Source: an uncultured Lachnospiraceae bacterium
Lineage (GTDB): Bacteria > Bacillota > Clostridia > Lachnospirales > Lachnospiraceae
Length of the DNA: 25,022 bases
NCBI GenBank assembly: GCA_910585075.1
Contig: CAJUED010000056.1
Coordinates: 1-25,022 of the forward strand
Direction of reading: 5' to 3'
Shown: piece after piece, positions 1 to 8,807 of the stretch
Layout of the letters: every line of letters begins with the position of its first letter
How positions within the stretch are numbered: the stretch's first letter is position 1
Made by a program: the position numbers and the translations under genes
The notes under the pieces: model-generated
Seen by the model: only the letters and a program-made list of their open reading frames with translations
The model's database searches: none
What the model was told of the DNA's origin: nothing

Positions 1-34
1 CTCAACCTTCTTTCTTGGAATTCCCTATACTTGA

Positions 35-1144
35 ATTATACAGGAAGCTCCTTTTGGTCATAATGGTGAGCGAGCATTGGATGCCTGTATGCGCCCTTAT
101 GGCGGATTTGAAGGAAATGCCCAGACATTTCGTATTTTGACACGACTTGAAAAAAAGGAACTGCCGCCAGATGAAAAATTCTTTTCAGAACAAGGAAAGG
201 ATCATCGAGTAGGGCTTAATCTAACAGCTAGAGTATTAGCGTCTTCTTTAAAATACGATCATAAGATTGAAACGGTCAGAAGTTTAGATGCAGATTTAGA
301 GAAAGGATACTATGATTCAGAATCTGAAATTGTTGCAAAAATAAAAGAATGCTTAGGGTGGGAGTCATCAGGTTCTTTTAAAACTATTGAATGTGCAATT
401 ATGGATTTGGCTGATGATATTGCATATTCTACATATGATATGGAAGATGCTTTTAAAGCAGGATTTTTAACCCCTTATGATATGCTTGCTGCGAGTGATG
501 ATATTTATGATAAGATAGTAGATAAGTTAGGACCCAGTGGTATTAACACAACAAACAAAGAATGTCGAACTGTTCTTTTGGGTGTTTTTAGCGATATTTG
601 GACACCTGCTATTGAATGGCAGAAATCTATTCCTACGGATTCTTCCGAAAATGATTATGAAATTCAAACATTGGAAAGTTTTTTAACATTTTATAGACGC
701 TCTAAAAAAATTGGGACAGATGGTTATTGGCGAACGGCATTAACTTCAAGAATTGTAAACTTATTTATTAATGGTGTACATGTCGAAATTAATGAGGAGA
801 ATAGTCGGTTTTCAAAAGTATTTTTTGATGAGGAAACCTTATTGAGAGTAAACATTCTAAAACACTTTTCTTACGTAGCTCTTATAAATTCACCTCGTCT
901 AAAAGTGTCTGAGAGTAGGGGTGGAGAAATAATTACTAAAATGTTTGAAAAATTATCTGGAAAAGAAGGCGAAGTATTATTACCAGAAGACACTAAGGAA
1001 ATATTCCGTTGGTCTGATACCGAACGTTGGCGTAAACGTGTGATCTGTGATTTTATAGCTGGTATGACAGATCGTTATGCGTTAGAGTTTTATGGAAGGT
1101 TATTTTCAGAAAATCCGCAGACGATTTTTAAACCGTTAGATTGA
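35..1144 (+). pseudogene. dGTPase-like HD-domain gene, 5' end missing
   Basis: The reading frame encodes the C-terminal three quarters of a deoxyguanosinetriphosphate triphosphohydrolase, which cleaves dGTP to deoxyguanosine and triphosphate. Family signatures visible are APFGHNGE just before nt 77, GGFEGNAQTFRIL shortly after, and MDLADDIAYSTYDMEDA near nt 400-450, which holds the late metal-site aspartate. The frame is closed by a TGA at 32-34, and the residues before APFGHNGE (IIQE) no longer match the HD(I/L)GH segment expected there. The catalytic His-Asp pair and everything upstream are therefore absent. The only in-frame start near the edge is a TTG at 77, inside the conserved region, so it is not a genuine start. 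The gene ends cleanly with TGA at 1142-1144. It is most likely a remnant; dGTPases serve nucleotide-pool control and, in some bacteria, phage defence. A junction with an insertion or intron at about nt 35-47 is also possible, as only 34 nt of upstream sequence are visible. Confidence 0.8.
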
Positions 1145-1505
1145 ATATTTTTGTATAAAATTACAGGAAAATTATATTATTAAGATTATCATTATATAAT
1201 ACGAACACAAAGGCTGTGCGGGAGATTTTATAAAGAGAAGGATATAGGTACAAAGGGTGTAAGTAGCTGTATGCCTCAAAGGTTTTTAGAAAATTGGAAA
1301 TATAATTTTGATAAGCTTGATGCAAAAAACAGGAAGAAATCTAAGCATAATGAGATAACTTCCTGTTTTTGGTATTATGTGGCTACATTTTAGATAGTTT
1401 TGGATGTGGTAAGATTAACCGGACTGTGAAGGGATTTAAGGACAAAACTTTAAGCTTTGGATGGAAAACAGCAGAAATTGCGGAAAAATGGCGCTTGTTT
1501 TGAGT
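1145..1505. other. Intergenic stretch without a recognisable gene
   Basis: I see no supported coding sequence here. The stretch is AT-rich and holds one terminator-like hairpin, listed separately. The rest may be decayed mobile-element DNA. The duplicated XRE upstream region begins at 1506. Confidence 0.5.
1326..1370 (+). terminator. Terminator-like hairpin
   Basis: The arms AAAACAGGAAG (1326-1336) and CTTCCTGTTTT (1359-1369) are perfectly complementary over 11 bp, with a 22-nt loop. The 3' arm runs into a T tract. The hairpin is nearly symmetrical (A-rich on one side, T-rich on the other), so it could act on either strand. It lies 180 nt past the dGTPase remnant. Confidence 0.55.
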
Positions 1506-1810
1506 ATTCTTTGCAATGTTGTTTGAAAATTTTTCTATTTGACTTTATAACGGTGTGCCGTTATACTGAAATAACCATATTATTTCTGGAGATTCTATTG
1601 ATAGAAGGAAGGCGAGCTGTATGAATGTGAATAAACTGATGGAGCAGAAAGCTGTCACAAAATATAGACTTTCCCAAAATAGCGGAGTTCCGTATATTAC
1701 GGTCTGTGATATATGTAATGGGAAGACAAAGCTTGAAAACTGTTCCGTAAAGACAGTCTATAAGATTGCAGAAGCGCTTGGAGTGTCCATGGAATCCCTG
1801 TTAGATTTTT
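1506..1810 (+). repeat. XRE-gene repeat, copy 1 (promoter plus first 190 nt of gene)
   Basis: This stretch recurs at 8808-9088. The coding part is nearly identical, with only a few substitutions near the end. The upstream part differs by substitutions and by 24 nt present only here (about 1552-1575). That extra sequence contains the right half of the operator-like inverted repeat and the -10 box. Identity stops abruptly after GTTAGATTTTT. Confidence 0.9.
1539..1567 (+). promoter_or_regulatory. Sigma-A-type promoter with internal operator for the XRE/NTase pair
   Basis: A -35 box TTGACT (1539-1544) and a -10 box TATACT (1562-1567) are separated by exactly 17 bp. Between and overlapping them is a perfect inverted repeat, TATAACGG-TGTG-CCGTTATA (1546-1565). 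Placement of a dyad in the spacer and -10 is typical of repressor operators. The obvious candidate repressor is the XRE protein encoded 54 nt downstream; this is inference. Confidence 0.75.
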
Positions 1811-2190
1811 CATCCGAAGAGAGGGACAGCTTTGAGCTTTATAAAAGCAGTGTATGCCACCGGGTAAAAGAAATGGGTGACATTGATTTTATCATAGATA
1901 CGTTGGAGCAGGATGATATCAGGGTGTACTACCAGAGGGGATGGTATCGGGAATGTCTGTATTTGCTGGCAATGCTGGATTATATCAGTCGAATAAACAG
2001 TGTCCCAATCTGTACAAGTTATGATGATCTGCGCTGTTGTAAATTAAAGGAGCCGCTTTATTCTTCCGGCATATTGACGGCAGCACTTGTCTCCGGCAGC
2101 GATGCACCGAAAATAAAAGCACTACAGGAGGCAATCCCTGAGTTTTTGCAGTTTAACATTGTGGAGAGTGAGGTGCGTAATGTCATCTAA
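1621..2190 (+). CDS. XRE-family HTH protein, probable antitoxin or autorepressor
   Basis: This is a 189-residue protein with an N-terminal helix-turn-helix of the XRE/Cro type (about residues 3-63, containing YRLSQNSGVPYITVCDICNG and ending ALGVSMESLLDF). The C-terminal 125 residues are unassigned and acidic to neutral, with no membrane segment. The start follows GAAGGAAGGCGAG at good spacing. Its stop overlaps the start of the next gene by 11 nt, implying translational coupling and partnership with the nucleotidyltransferase. An inverted repeat inside its own promoter suggests autorepression. XRE plus nucleotidyltransferase pairs are typical of type IV or MenAT/AbiE-like toxin-antitoxin arrangements, but I cannot assign a specific family to the C-terminal domain. 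A truncated near-identical copy lies at 8899-9105. Confidence 0.75.
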   Translation: MNVNKLMEQKAVTKYRLSQNSGVPYITVCDICNGKTKLENCSVKTVYKIAEALGVSMESLLDFSSEERDSFELYKSSVCHRVKEMGDIDFIIDTLEQDDIRVYYQRGWYRECLYLLAMLDYISRINSVPICTSYDDLRCCKLKEPLYSSGILTAALVSGSDAPKIKALQEAIPEFLQFNIVESEVRNVI

Positions 2191-3037
2191 AGGTACGGGT
2201 GTATTTACAAAAGAGAACCTTGATACCATGTTGAAAGAATTAGCAAAAGAATTTAAGAAGCGGAATGGCACGGCAGTCCCGGCAGAGATTATTCTGATTG
2301 GCGGGGCTGCCGTCCTTATGGGGTATGGGTTCCGTGAAATGACAACGGATGTGGATGCGGTAATCCATGCTTCCTCAGCCATGAAAGAGGCGGTAGGCAA
2401 GGTTGGTGACAGATACAATCTTCCTCATGGATGGTTGAATTCTGATTTTATGCGTACGGATTCTTATTCAGCGAAGCTGGAGCAGTTTTCTGTTTATTAC
2501 AAGACATTTTCAAATGTCCTCCAGATCCGCACGGTGTCAGCGGAATATCTCATCGCCATGAAGCTGCGCTCCGGCAGAAAATATAAGAATGACCTTTCAG
2601 ATATTATTGGAATCCTTGCGGAACATGAGCGCAGAGATGATCCAATTTCCAAAGACAGGATTGATATAGCAGTGCATAATCTTTATGGAGGTTGGGACGG
2701 ATTTCCGGCGGATTCGGTTTCTTTTATCCGTGATGCGTTGGAGAGAGGGAACTATGAAACCATTTATGCGGCAGTCACGGAGGAAGAAAAGAATTCCAAA
2801 GACATGCTGGTTGAGTTTGGAAAAAAGTATCCTGGTGTCACTACGCAGTCTAATGTGAATGAAATACTTGCGTCTCTGAAAGCAAAGAAGCCATCCGTTA
2901 TAGGACAACTCCGGGAATTAAGGGAACAACGGGAGATGCCGCTGGAAGGTAAAGAACTATCAGATAATACGGTGCTGCAAGTGGATAATGCTTCTGAGCG
3001 ACAGTCCTCCAAAAGCAAAAAGGAAACAGAGCGATGA
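2180..3037 (+). CDS. Nucleotidyltransferase-fold protein (DUF6036-like), putative toxin or effector
   Basis: The protein has 285 residues. An early GG (G41-G42, in LIGGAAVLMGYG) is followed by TTDVDAV with D57 and D59. This is the G-G ... D-x-D signature of the polymerase-beta-like nucleotidyltransferase superfamily. A later SAEYLIAMKL stretch fits minimal nucleotidyltransferases of the DUF6036 type. The tail from about residue 235 is highly charged and low in complexity. I prefer ATG 2180 over the earlier ATG 2159, because GTGAGG lies just upstream and the 2159 start would add seven poorly matching residues. It is encoded directly after the XRE gene with an 11-nt overlap. Family members act as toxins modifying tRNA or protein, or as defence effectors; the substrate here is unknown. 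Confidence 0.7.
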   Translation: MSSKGTGVFTKENLDTMLKELAKEFKKRNGTAVPAEIILIGGAAVLMGYGFREMTTDVDAVIHASSAMKEAVGKVGDRYNLPHGWLNSDFMRTDSYSAKLEQFSVYYKTFSNVLQIRTVSAEYLIAMKLRSGRKYKNDLSDIIGILAEHERRDDPISKDRIDIAVHNLYGGWDGFPADSVSFIRDALERGNYETIYAAVTEEEKNSKDMLVEFGKKYPGVTTQSNVNEILASLKAKKPSVIGQLRELREQREMPLEGKELSDNTVLQVDNASERQSSKSKKETER

Positions 3038-3064
3038 TAATCTTATCGTTCGGTTTCCTTTTTG
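3020..3064 (+). terminator. Rho-independent terminator after the XRE/NTase pair
   Basis: GGAAAC (3022-3027) followed by an imperfect GAGCGAT arm pairs with ATCGTTC and GGTTTCC (ending about 3058), and then comes TTTTT. The hairpin overlaps the last codons of the nucleotidyltransferase gene, so transcription of the pair should stop here. Confidence 0.65.
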
Positions 3065-3177
3065 TCTTCTGCACATTTCCTTAAAAGATTTTTCCGTGAA
3101 TGTAGAAAGAACCTCTATCATGCCGTTGCTTGTGTTAGTCATGGAGAAAATAATAGCGGTATTGCGGACTTATCAAT

Positions 3178-3340
3178 TTGACAATAATTTACCACCAATT
3201 TCATTCTAACTTAGCAATAATGAACCACACTCCCCACGAAGTTATGCAGGTTTCAGCGATTTTCAATCAAAAAAAGTGAAAAAAGTTCGTGACATTAACT
3301 TGACACACGCGGGGTATGGGGCGATTTGTGTCGAAAATAG
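3178..3340. repeat. Module-boundary direct repeat, copy 1
   Basis: This 163-bp segment matches 8520-8682 with no gaps and about eight substitutions (constant offset of 5342). It contains the 20-bp core AACTTGACACACGCGGGGTA at 3297-3316, which recurs at 17516-17535. I found no plausible gene in it. It sits after the terminator of the XRE/NTase pair and before the KilA-N gene. Confidence 0.92.
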
Positions 3341-3525
3341 TATTCCTATGTAGAATCAGGGAGATTTTTGGAATAATAAGCACTTTATATTATCAGATAT
3401 TTTGTCGAATTGAGTGTTTGCTATGTATTGTTTGAATCTCATATTTGATAGTTGATAAAGATAGATAAGTATTTTTTAGTAATAGAAAATCACGAATAAA
3501 AATCGAACTTACGTTCTGAAAAAGA

Positions 3526-3554
3526 TTGATGAAATGAAAGTAATATGATATACT
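3526..3554 (+). promoter_or_regulatory. Promoter of the KilA-N/STAND operon
   Basis: A -35-like TTGATG (3526-3531) and a -10 TATACT (3549-3554) are spaced by 17 bp, 44 nt upstream of the KilA-N start codon. The surrounding 3341-3597 stretch is AT-rich and holds no other feature I can support. Confidence 0.6.
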
Positions 3555-3597
3555 TTTAATAGTAAAGATTTTGGTTGATACGATATAGGAGAAAAGA

Positions 3598-4434
3598 ATG
3601 GCAAAAAGTAAAGTAATTGTAGTACAAAATATTAATATTACTGTGTCTGAAGAAAATTTTGATGATTACATTTGTATAACCGATATCGCTAAAGCGAAAG
3701 TTGGTGAGTCAAGAGGAGCAGATGTTGTTAAAAATTGGATGCGTAACAGAACAACATTGGAATTTTTGGGAACATGGGAGCAGATATATAATCCTGCTTT
3801 TAAAGTGGTCGAATTCGACCACTTTAAAAGTGAGGCAGGTTTACATACATTTGTGTTAAGCGTTTCAGAGTGGATTGAAAAGACAGAAGCGATAGGATTA
3901 TTTGTGAAACGTGGAAAATATGGAGGAACTTATGCACATAAAGATATTGCGTTTGAATTTGCTTCGGCAATCAGTCCTGTTTTTAAATTATACTTGATCA
4001 AAGAATTCCAAAGATTGAAAGAAGCGGAGAATGATGCGAAGAAAATTGAGTGGGATGCAAAAAGATTTTTGTCTAAAAACAATTATTTGATTCAGACAGA
4101 CGCAGTCAAAAATTACTTAATTCCATCCGGAAATTATAAAGAAAATTTGGAGTGGCTAGCATATGCAGAGGAAGCGGATATTTTAAATGTTGCATTGTTT
4201 GGTTTTACTGCCAAAGCGTGGAGAAATGAGAATCCTGAATTGGCAAAAAAGAATAATGTAAGAGACTTTGCTTCAATTAATGAATTGACGGTTTTATCCA
4301 ATCTGGAGACACATAATGCGCAAATGATCCGTGAGGGAAGAAGTAAGACAGAAAGATTTCATATTTTAAAAGAGATTGCGGAGTATCAGTTAAAGATTCT
4401 TAATACGGCAGAGCGGATAAAATTGATTGAGTGA
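3598..4434 (+). CDS. KilA-N domain protein
   Basis: The protein has 278 residues. Residues about 10-145 match the KilA-N fold, a DNA-binding-type domain found in phage and large DNA virus proteins. Markers are YICITDIAKAK, VVKNWMRNRTTLEFLGTWE, a VEFDHFKSEAG segment, and GKYGGTYAHKDIAFEFASAISP followed by KLYLIKEFQRLK. The C-terminal half is helical and charged, of unassigned role. AGGAGA lies 5 nt before the start, and a promoter lies just upstream. It is followed after 57 nt by the large nuclease/NTPase gene, with which it probably forms an operon; its role may be regulatory or accessory. An unusual perfect 34-nt palindrome sits inside the coding sequence at 3797-3830 and encodes the FKVVEFDHFK stretch. 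Confidence 0.85.
   Translation: MAKSKVIVVQNINITVSEENFDDYICITDIAKAKVGESRGADVVKNWMRNRTTLEFLGTWEQIYNPAFKVVEFDHFKSEAGLHTFVLSVSEWIEKTEAIGLFVKRGKYGGTYAHKDIAFEFASAISPVFKLYLIKEFQRLKEAENDAKKIEWDAKRFLSKNNYLIQTDAVKNYLIPSGNYKENLEWLAYAEEADILNVALFGFTAKAWRNENPELAKKNNVRDFASINELTVLSNLETHNAQMIREGRSKTERFHILKEIAEYQLKILNTAERIKLIE
3797..3830. repeat. Perfect 34-nt palindrome inside the KilA-N gene
   Basis: The half-site CTTTTAAAGTGGTCGAA is followed immediately by its exact reverse complement, centred between 3813 and 3814 on a GAATTC. There is no spacer. As DNA it can bind a dimeric protein or extrude a cruciform; as RNA it can form a long hairpin. Read in frame on either strand it encodes the same ten residues. 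Confidence 0.95.
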
Positions 4435-4491
4435 GGAGTGATTATTAAGAAATGTAGGCGATATACGGAATAAGATAAGTGAAGGTGAAGA

Positions 4492-7400
4492 ATGGATATA
4501 AGCAATTTTCAAAAGTCTGATATGGGAGCACAAGCAGCTTGGAAAGGATTTTCATCTCAAACATATTATATTGCTGCCAGACTGATTTCAGATGATCAAG
4601 GATATGAATATTATCCGGAAGCTATTGAAGATTTAGTGGTGAAAAAGGATGGAATTATTGTTGAAGCGGTTCAAGTCAAAAATATTTCTGCTGATTTAAC
4701 GCTCTCAAGTCTTGCATCAGCTAAAACATCTATAGGTGGAGAAGGTTTTTTTAACCGTATGTGTAGTATACATGCACAGAGTCCTCTTTTTAATAATATT
4801 AGGATTGTTTACTTTGGAACTTTAGGTACTGAACTTCAAGAAGTTGAAGATAATAAGGAAGATACAAAAATACGTTTATCAAATCGACTTAAGGAGAAAC
4901 ATAATCTTACAGAAGAAGAGGCATTTTGGCTGTTAAACTCTTTGAAGTTTGAAAAAGCAGATGTTGATGAGCTTAAGAAAAATATTTATTCACAAATTAG
5001 TAGCTATGTTCCTGTCATGGCAGCACCTGACTTAGCACAGGAGTTATTAATTCAATATATTTCAGAACTTTCTAATACAAAAGGGTTTACGACTTTAGAG
5101 ATATGGCGGGAAAAAGTACATCAAGTAGGTATTAATGTTGCAGCGTTAAATGGTTTTTACAAGGAATACAATAATTCATTGGTATGTTTGAGTGAACTTC
5201 AGATGAATAGCAGTCCAGAACAACTTCAGGATGAGTTTTTTCAAGGTGTATCCGCTCATCCTGAGCATATTCGTTTGGAATTGGACTTTAAACGAAATTA
5301 TTGGCTTCAAAAAATACATGAGACTCTTGAAAATACCGGAGTTGCTTTAGTCAAAGGAGTTTCAGGGCAGGGAAAATCTACATTGTGCTATCGCTATTTA
5401 TTAGAAATATATCCCGAGGGAGAAGTATTTTGTGTACGTGCTATAGCGACTGAAGGACAAGCTCAAAATTTAGTTTCAGCTTTAGATGGACTTGGAAAGC
5501 ATAATAGGAATCTTATTATTTATATTGACGTTCAACCGGGGGAGACACTTTGGGCTTTTTTGCTACAGGAACTACAATCTCGAGGTTTAAAGATTCCTGT
5601 ACTAATTTCGATTCGTGATGAAGATTATAATGTTACGCCGATAAATGGTAAATCTATTAAATATGACATTATTGAATTAAAGTTGTCCGAAGTGGAGGCG
5701 GAGCAAATTTACAATTCACTTACTATGGAGTGCCCTCATTCATTATACAGAACTTTTGATGAGGCATGGAAATCATTTGGAGGAAATGGACCATTAATTG
5801 AATTTGTATATCTGCTTACCAATAATCAAACGCTTACTGATCGTCTTCAAAAGCAGATTGGTTTTTTATTGCAAGAGGGAATTTTAGATGAGTGGATAGA
5901 ATTACTTCAATTAGTCTGTTATGCTGGGCGTCTCGGATGTTCTGTTGATTATTGTGAAGTTAAGAAAGTGATAGCATGTACTTCTATGCAGGCGGCTGTA
6001 CGACGTTTAGAAGATGAATATTTGATAAGAATTACTGATGATCATAAACTTGAGGCGCTTCATCCAATACGAGCCCAAATAATTTATGATGCCTTATGTA
6101 GTCAAACTTATATAAATGTAAAAGATATTGTATTCAAGGTGCTTTCATGTGTATCTTCAAAAAATGTCAGATTGATTCTGATGGATTATTTTGGACAATG
6201 TAAGTATACATTAGCTGAGGTTCAGCAACTTGCCCAAATTCATTTTGCTGATTGGGTGGGATATGCAAATGCAATTAAGGCAATGCTTTGGCTAGATGCA
6301 AAACGTTATGTTGATAATAATATGGATTTCATTCGAAGCTTTGTTGAGCGGTATGGAAAGGCATGGCTTTGCTTTTTGCCACGAGACCTTTCGGGTATAG
6401 AATGTCAAAATGAACTTATAGCAGATAGTATGACAGATATTCCCATGTTTAATAAAGTGGAATTGAAGAAAATAATTGATGAAACAAAAAATTCACTTAT
6501 ATCTTTAACTATCGATTATGAGGCAACAGATGGTTTGATCAAGAATTGTGTGTTTCCTGATTTATTACCTGATTCAGATGAGGAAAGAATGTCATTTGGA
6601 TATGCCTTATTCTGGATGGCTAAACGCAATATAGAAATAGATTTGTCGTTCAGTTCAACTGAAATAGTAAAAAGTGTATGTACAGGTGAAATACAAAACT
6701 GTGCGGATGCCATACGTGGGCTTTTTGAACATCCAGCATTATCGGACAGTTATCAAAATGCAGTGGAAAGAATGGTCAAGCGGCTAATTCCTGAAATGGA
6801 AATTCTTTCTTTTTTTGTTACGGATGAAGATGTAAATTGTAAATTTGTACCATCATTTTTGACAGAAGAAAGGGTTTCTGAAAATGGGAATGAGAATCAA
6901 CATTGGCGAATTAAAATGCTGAATATTTTACAACAAATATATCCTGAGAAAGAATATATTAATATTGAATTGATTGGAGTTGATCTTTTAGCAGAGTTGG
7001 GGATTAAGGCTATGGATGATAAATTGCATATCCATAAAAGCAATCGTCATAACAGTTGGACAACCGAGGTTAATGGATGGGTAAAGAATCGTATTGATTA
7101 TATATTTCGACCAGGTTCGTGGAATCAATATGTCACGGAAATTGATGAAATAAGGTGCAATATTAATGAGCTGATTCTGGAAATAATCAAATTGATTGAT
7201 GATATTTACAAAAAAGGGTATTTTACGAAAGACAGATGGAAGCGGATTGAGGAACGAATAAAAATTTTCAGAACTCATATATTTTTGGAAAACAGATTGC
7301 CATATTTTGCAGTGGATCCATATTGCCTTTATTCAGAGGGGAGTATTAAAAGGCCAATGGTGGAACACCGTCCAATGCAACAGCTGCTTTCCGTTGGAAA

Positions 7401-8523
7401 ATATGAAAAATTTAGAAAACTTTTGAATAGAGTGTATACCTCTTTAGATAATTTCTTTAACCAGTTTGCAGAAGTTTTATTGGTTAGAGTGAATAAGCAG
7501 GATATTAATACTGTTAAGAATCCAAGACTTGCAATGTTCAATTTATTTTCAGCGGCAAAAGATATTGTTGATTTTCAAAAGAATTATAATTTATTATTTT
7601 CAAAATATACTTCTCTTGGAGAAGCCTATAATCAACAGGAACTTGAAAATATATTGATATTAGTCAATGTCTGGCGACATGTGATTGATAATCGACCCAG
7701 GGGATTTGCGATTGCTTATGATGCAAAAAGGAAGTATCGAAGCGGAATTAATTATTTTAATGACTCACTTGCGAAAGTTGCGGTTGAAATGAAAAGTAAA
7801 CTTGTAAGGTCAGAGCGATACGTGTATTTTATTGATGATTTTGATATTTCATCGGAAGAAACTCTTGAAATTAAATATTTAAATACTGTGCTGCAGATCA
7901 GGAACATATTTAGCAGTGCTATTCAGTTATCAAGTGACAGATGGTATGTTGAAAGACAGTCATTGGATTTTGTTTATGTACCTGTTATATCAGGAGCATA
8001 CTCTTCAGTTGCTTTTACGATTCCATTTTACAAGGTTTTTGATACGGATGAATCACATATAGCGGATTCGATGTTTCCTTGTGAAATTGAAAAGGAGTTG
8101 GCAGAGAATATTATATATGGAAAAGCACATGAAGATTGGATAGGGGCAATGCAAAAAGTTGGTGCAATAAAGGCTTATTTGCAATGTTATTCGCAAGTTT
8201 TAGAAGTCGCTATTGATGACGAATGTATTGATGGTGTAAATGTATTCAAATTAGCTCTTTTGAAGCGTGTAGAGTTTTTGCGGAAAGAATTAGTTTCGTG
8301 CGAAGCTTTGGTAGAGAGGTTTACGAGTGAAGCGGTCGGACAAAATACAGAGCTTTTAAAGGTTATAAAATTATTTTTCGAATCTTTTGATGATATAAAC
8401 AATTGTATTAAAAGCGACAGTGACCCAAGTGAAGTCATACAGGCAATAGATATGATGTTTATGGTGATGCTTTTATTACAACCATATGTCATAGAACATG
8501 ATTTTGAAAGACATATAACTTGA
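4492..8523 (+). CDS. Large nuclease-STAND NTPase, Avs-like putative defence protein
   Basis: The protein has 1343 residues. Residues 1 to about 220 resemble the Cap4/DUF4297 dsDNA endonuclease domain: AAWKGFSSQTYYIAARLI, then IEDLVV with D47, then VEAVQVKN with E58, Q61 and K63, a PD-(D/E)xK-type D...QxK arrangement. A P-loop NTPase follows, with Walker A GVSGQGKST at 289-297, a Walker B-like LIIYIDV with D346, and an arginine-bearing VLISIRDED strand (about 375). The remaining ~900 residues are mostly helical with no recognised repeat; in Avs-type STAND proteins this region senses phage proteins. The domain order (nuclease, NTPase, long C-terminal sensor) and length fit an Avs2-like design, but the assignment is from motifs only. 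GAAGGTG lies upstream of ATG 4492. The stop codon lies inside the second boundary repeat, so the repeat starts essentially at the end of this gene. Confidence 0.65.
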   Translation: MDISNFQKSDMGAQAAWKGFSSQTYYIAARLISDDQGYEYYPEAIEDLVVKKDGIIVEAVQVKNISADLTLSSLASAKTSIGGEGFFNRMCSIHAQSPLFNNIRIVYFGTLGTELQEVEDNKEDTKIRLSNRLKEKHNLTEEEAFWLLNSLKFEKADVDELKKNIYSQISSYVPVMAAPDLAQELLIQYISELSNTKGFTTLEIWREKVHQVGINVAALNGFYKEYNNSLVCLSELQMNSSPEQLQDEFFQGVSAHPEHIRLELDFKRNYWLQKIHETLENTGVALVKGVSGQGKSTLCYRYLLEIYPEGEVFCVRAIATEGQAQNLVSALDGLGKHNRNLIIYIDVQPGETLWAFLLQELQSRGLKIPVLISIRDEDYNVTPINGKSIKYDIIELKLSEVEAEQIYNSLTMECPHSLYRTFDEAWKSFGGNGPLIEFVYLLTNNQTLTDRLQKQIGFLLQEGILDEWIELLQLVCYAGRLGCSVDYCEVKKVIACTSMQAAVRRLEDEYLIRITDDHKLEALHPIRAQIIYDALCSQTYINVKDIVFKVLSCVSSKNVRLILMDYFGQCKYTLAEVQQLAQIHFADWVGYANAIKAMLWLDAKRYVDNNMDFIRSFVERYGKAWLCFLPRDLSGIECQNELIADSMTDIPMFNKVELKKIIDETKNSLISLTIDYEATDGLIKNCVFPDLLPDSDEERMSFGYALFWMAKRNIEIDLSFSSTEIVKSVCTGEIQNCADAIRGLFEHPALSDSYQNAVERMVKRLIPEMEILSFFVTDEDVNCKFVPSFLTEERVSENGNENQHWRIKMLNILQQIYPEKEYINIELIGVDLLAELGIKAMDDKLHIHKSNRHNSWTTEVNGWVKNRIDYIFRPGSWNQYVTEIDEIRCNINELILEIIKLIDDIYKKGYFTKDRWKRIEERIKIFRTHIFLENRLPYFAVDPYCLYSEGSIKRPMVEHRPMQQLLSVGKYEKFRKLLNRVYTSLDNFFNQFAEVLLVRVNKQDINTVKNPRLAMFNLFSAAKDIVDFQKNYNLLFSKYTSLGEAYNQQELENILILVNVWRHVIDNRPRGFAIAYDAKRKYRSGINYFNDSLAKVAVEMKSKLVRSERYVYFIDDFDISSEETLEIKYLNTVLQIRNIFSSAIQLSSDRWYVERQSLDFVYVPVISGAYSSVAFTIPFYKVFDTDESHIADSMFPCEIEKELAENIIYGKAHEDWIGAMQKVGAIKAYLQCYSQVLEVAIDDECIDGVNVFKLALLKRVEFLRKELVSCEALVERFTSEAVGQNTELLKVIKLFFESFDDINNCIKSDSDPSEVIQAIDMMFMVMLLLQPYVIEHDFERHIT

Positions 8524-8682
8524 CAATAATTTACCACCAATTTCATCCCAACTTAGCAATAATGAACCACACTCCCCACGAAGTTATGCGGGTTTCAGCG
8601 ATTTTCAATCAAAAAAAGTGAAAAAAGTTTGTGACAATAACTTGACACACGCGGGGTATGGGGCGCTTTGTATCGAAAACAG
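8520..8682. repeat. Module-boundary direct repeat, copy 2
   Basis: This second copy of 3178-3340 has about eight substitutions and no indels over 163 bp. It begins within the last sense codon of the STAND gene, so that gene's TGA is supplied by the repeat. The 20-bp core is at 8639-8658. The following 8683-8807 is AT-rich with no feature I can support. Confidence 0.92.
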
Positions 8683-8807
8683 TCTACCCAGATAGAATAG
8701 AGTAGATTCAGGGAAATAAGTACTTTGTTTTGACGTATATGGTGTTGAATAATGAGTTTATTATGCGATAAATAAGATAAGCGAATTGGCTTTGCAGCAA
8801 AGACAAA

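Noticed and set aside
3..140. Open forward frame at the left edge in a different frame from dGTPase
   Set aside because: Too short and it overlaps the conserved dGTPase coding region; no recognisable product.
2988..3209. Forward 73-residue frame overlapping the NTase end and the first boundary repeat
   Set aside because: It starts inside the NTase gene, crosses the terminator, has no ribosome site and runs into the repeat.
3299..3304. TTGACA inside the boundary repeats as a promoter
   Set aside because: No -10 at 16-18 bp spacing in R1 or R2, and in R3 the nearest -10 is about 30 bp away.
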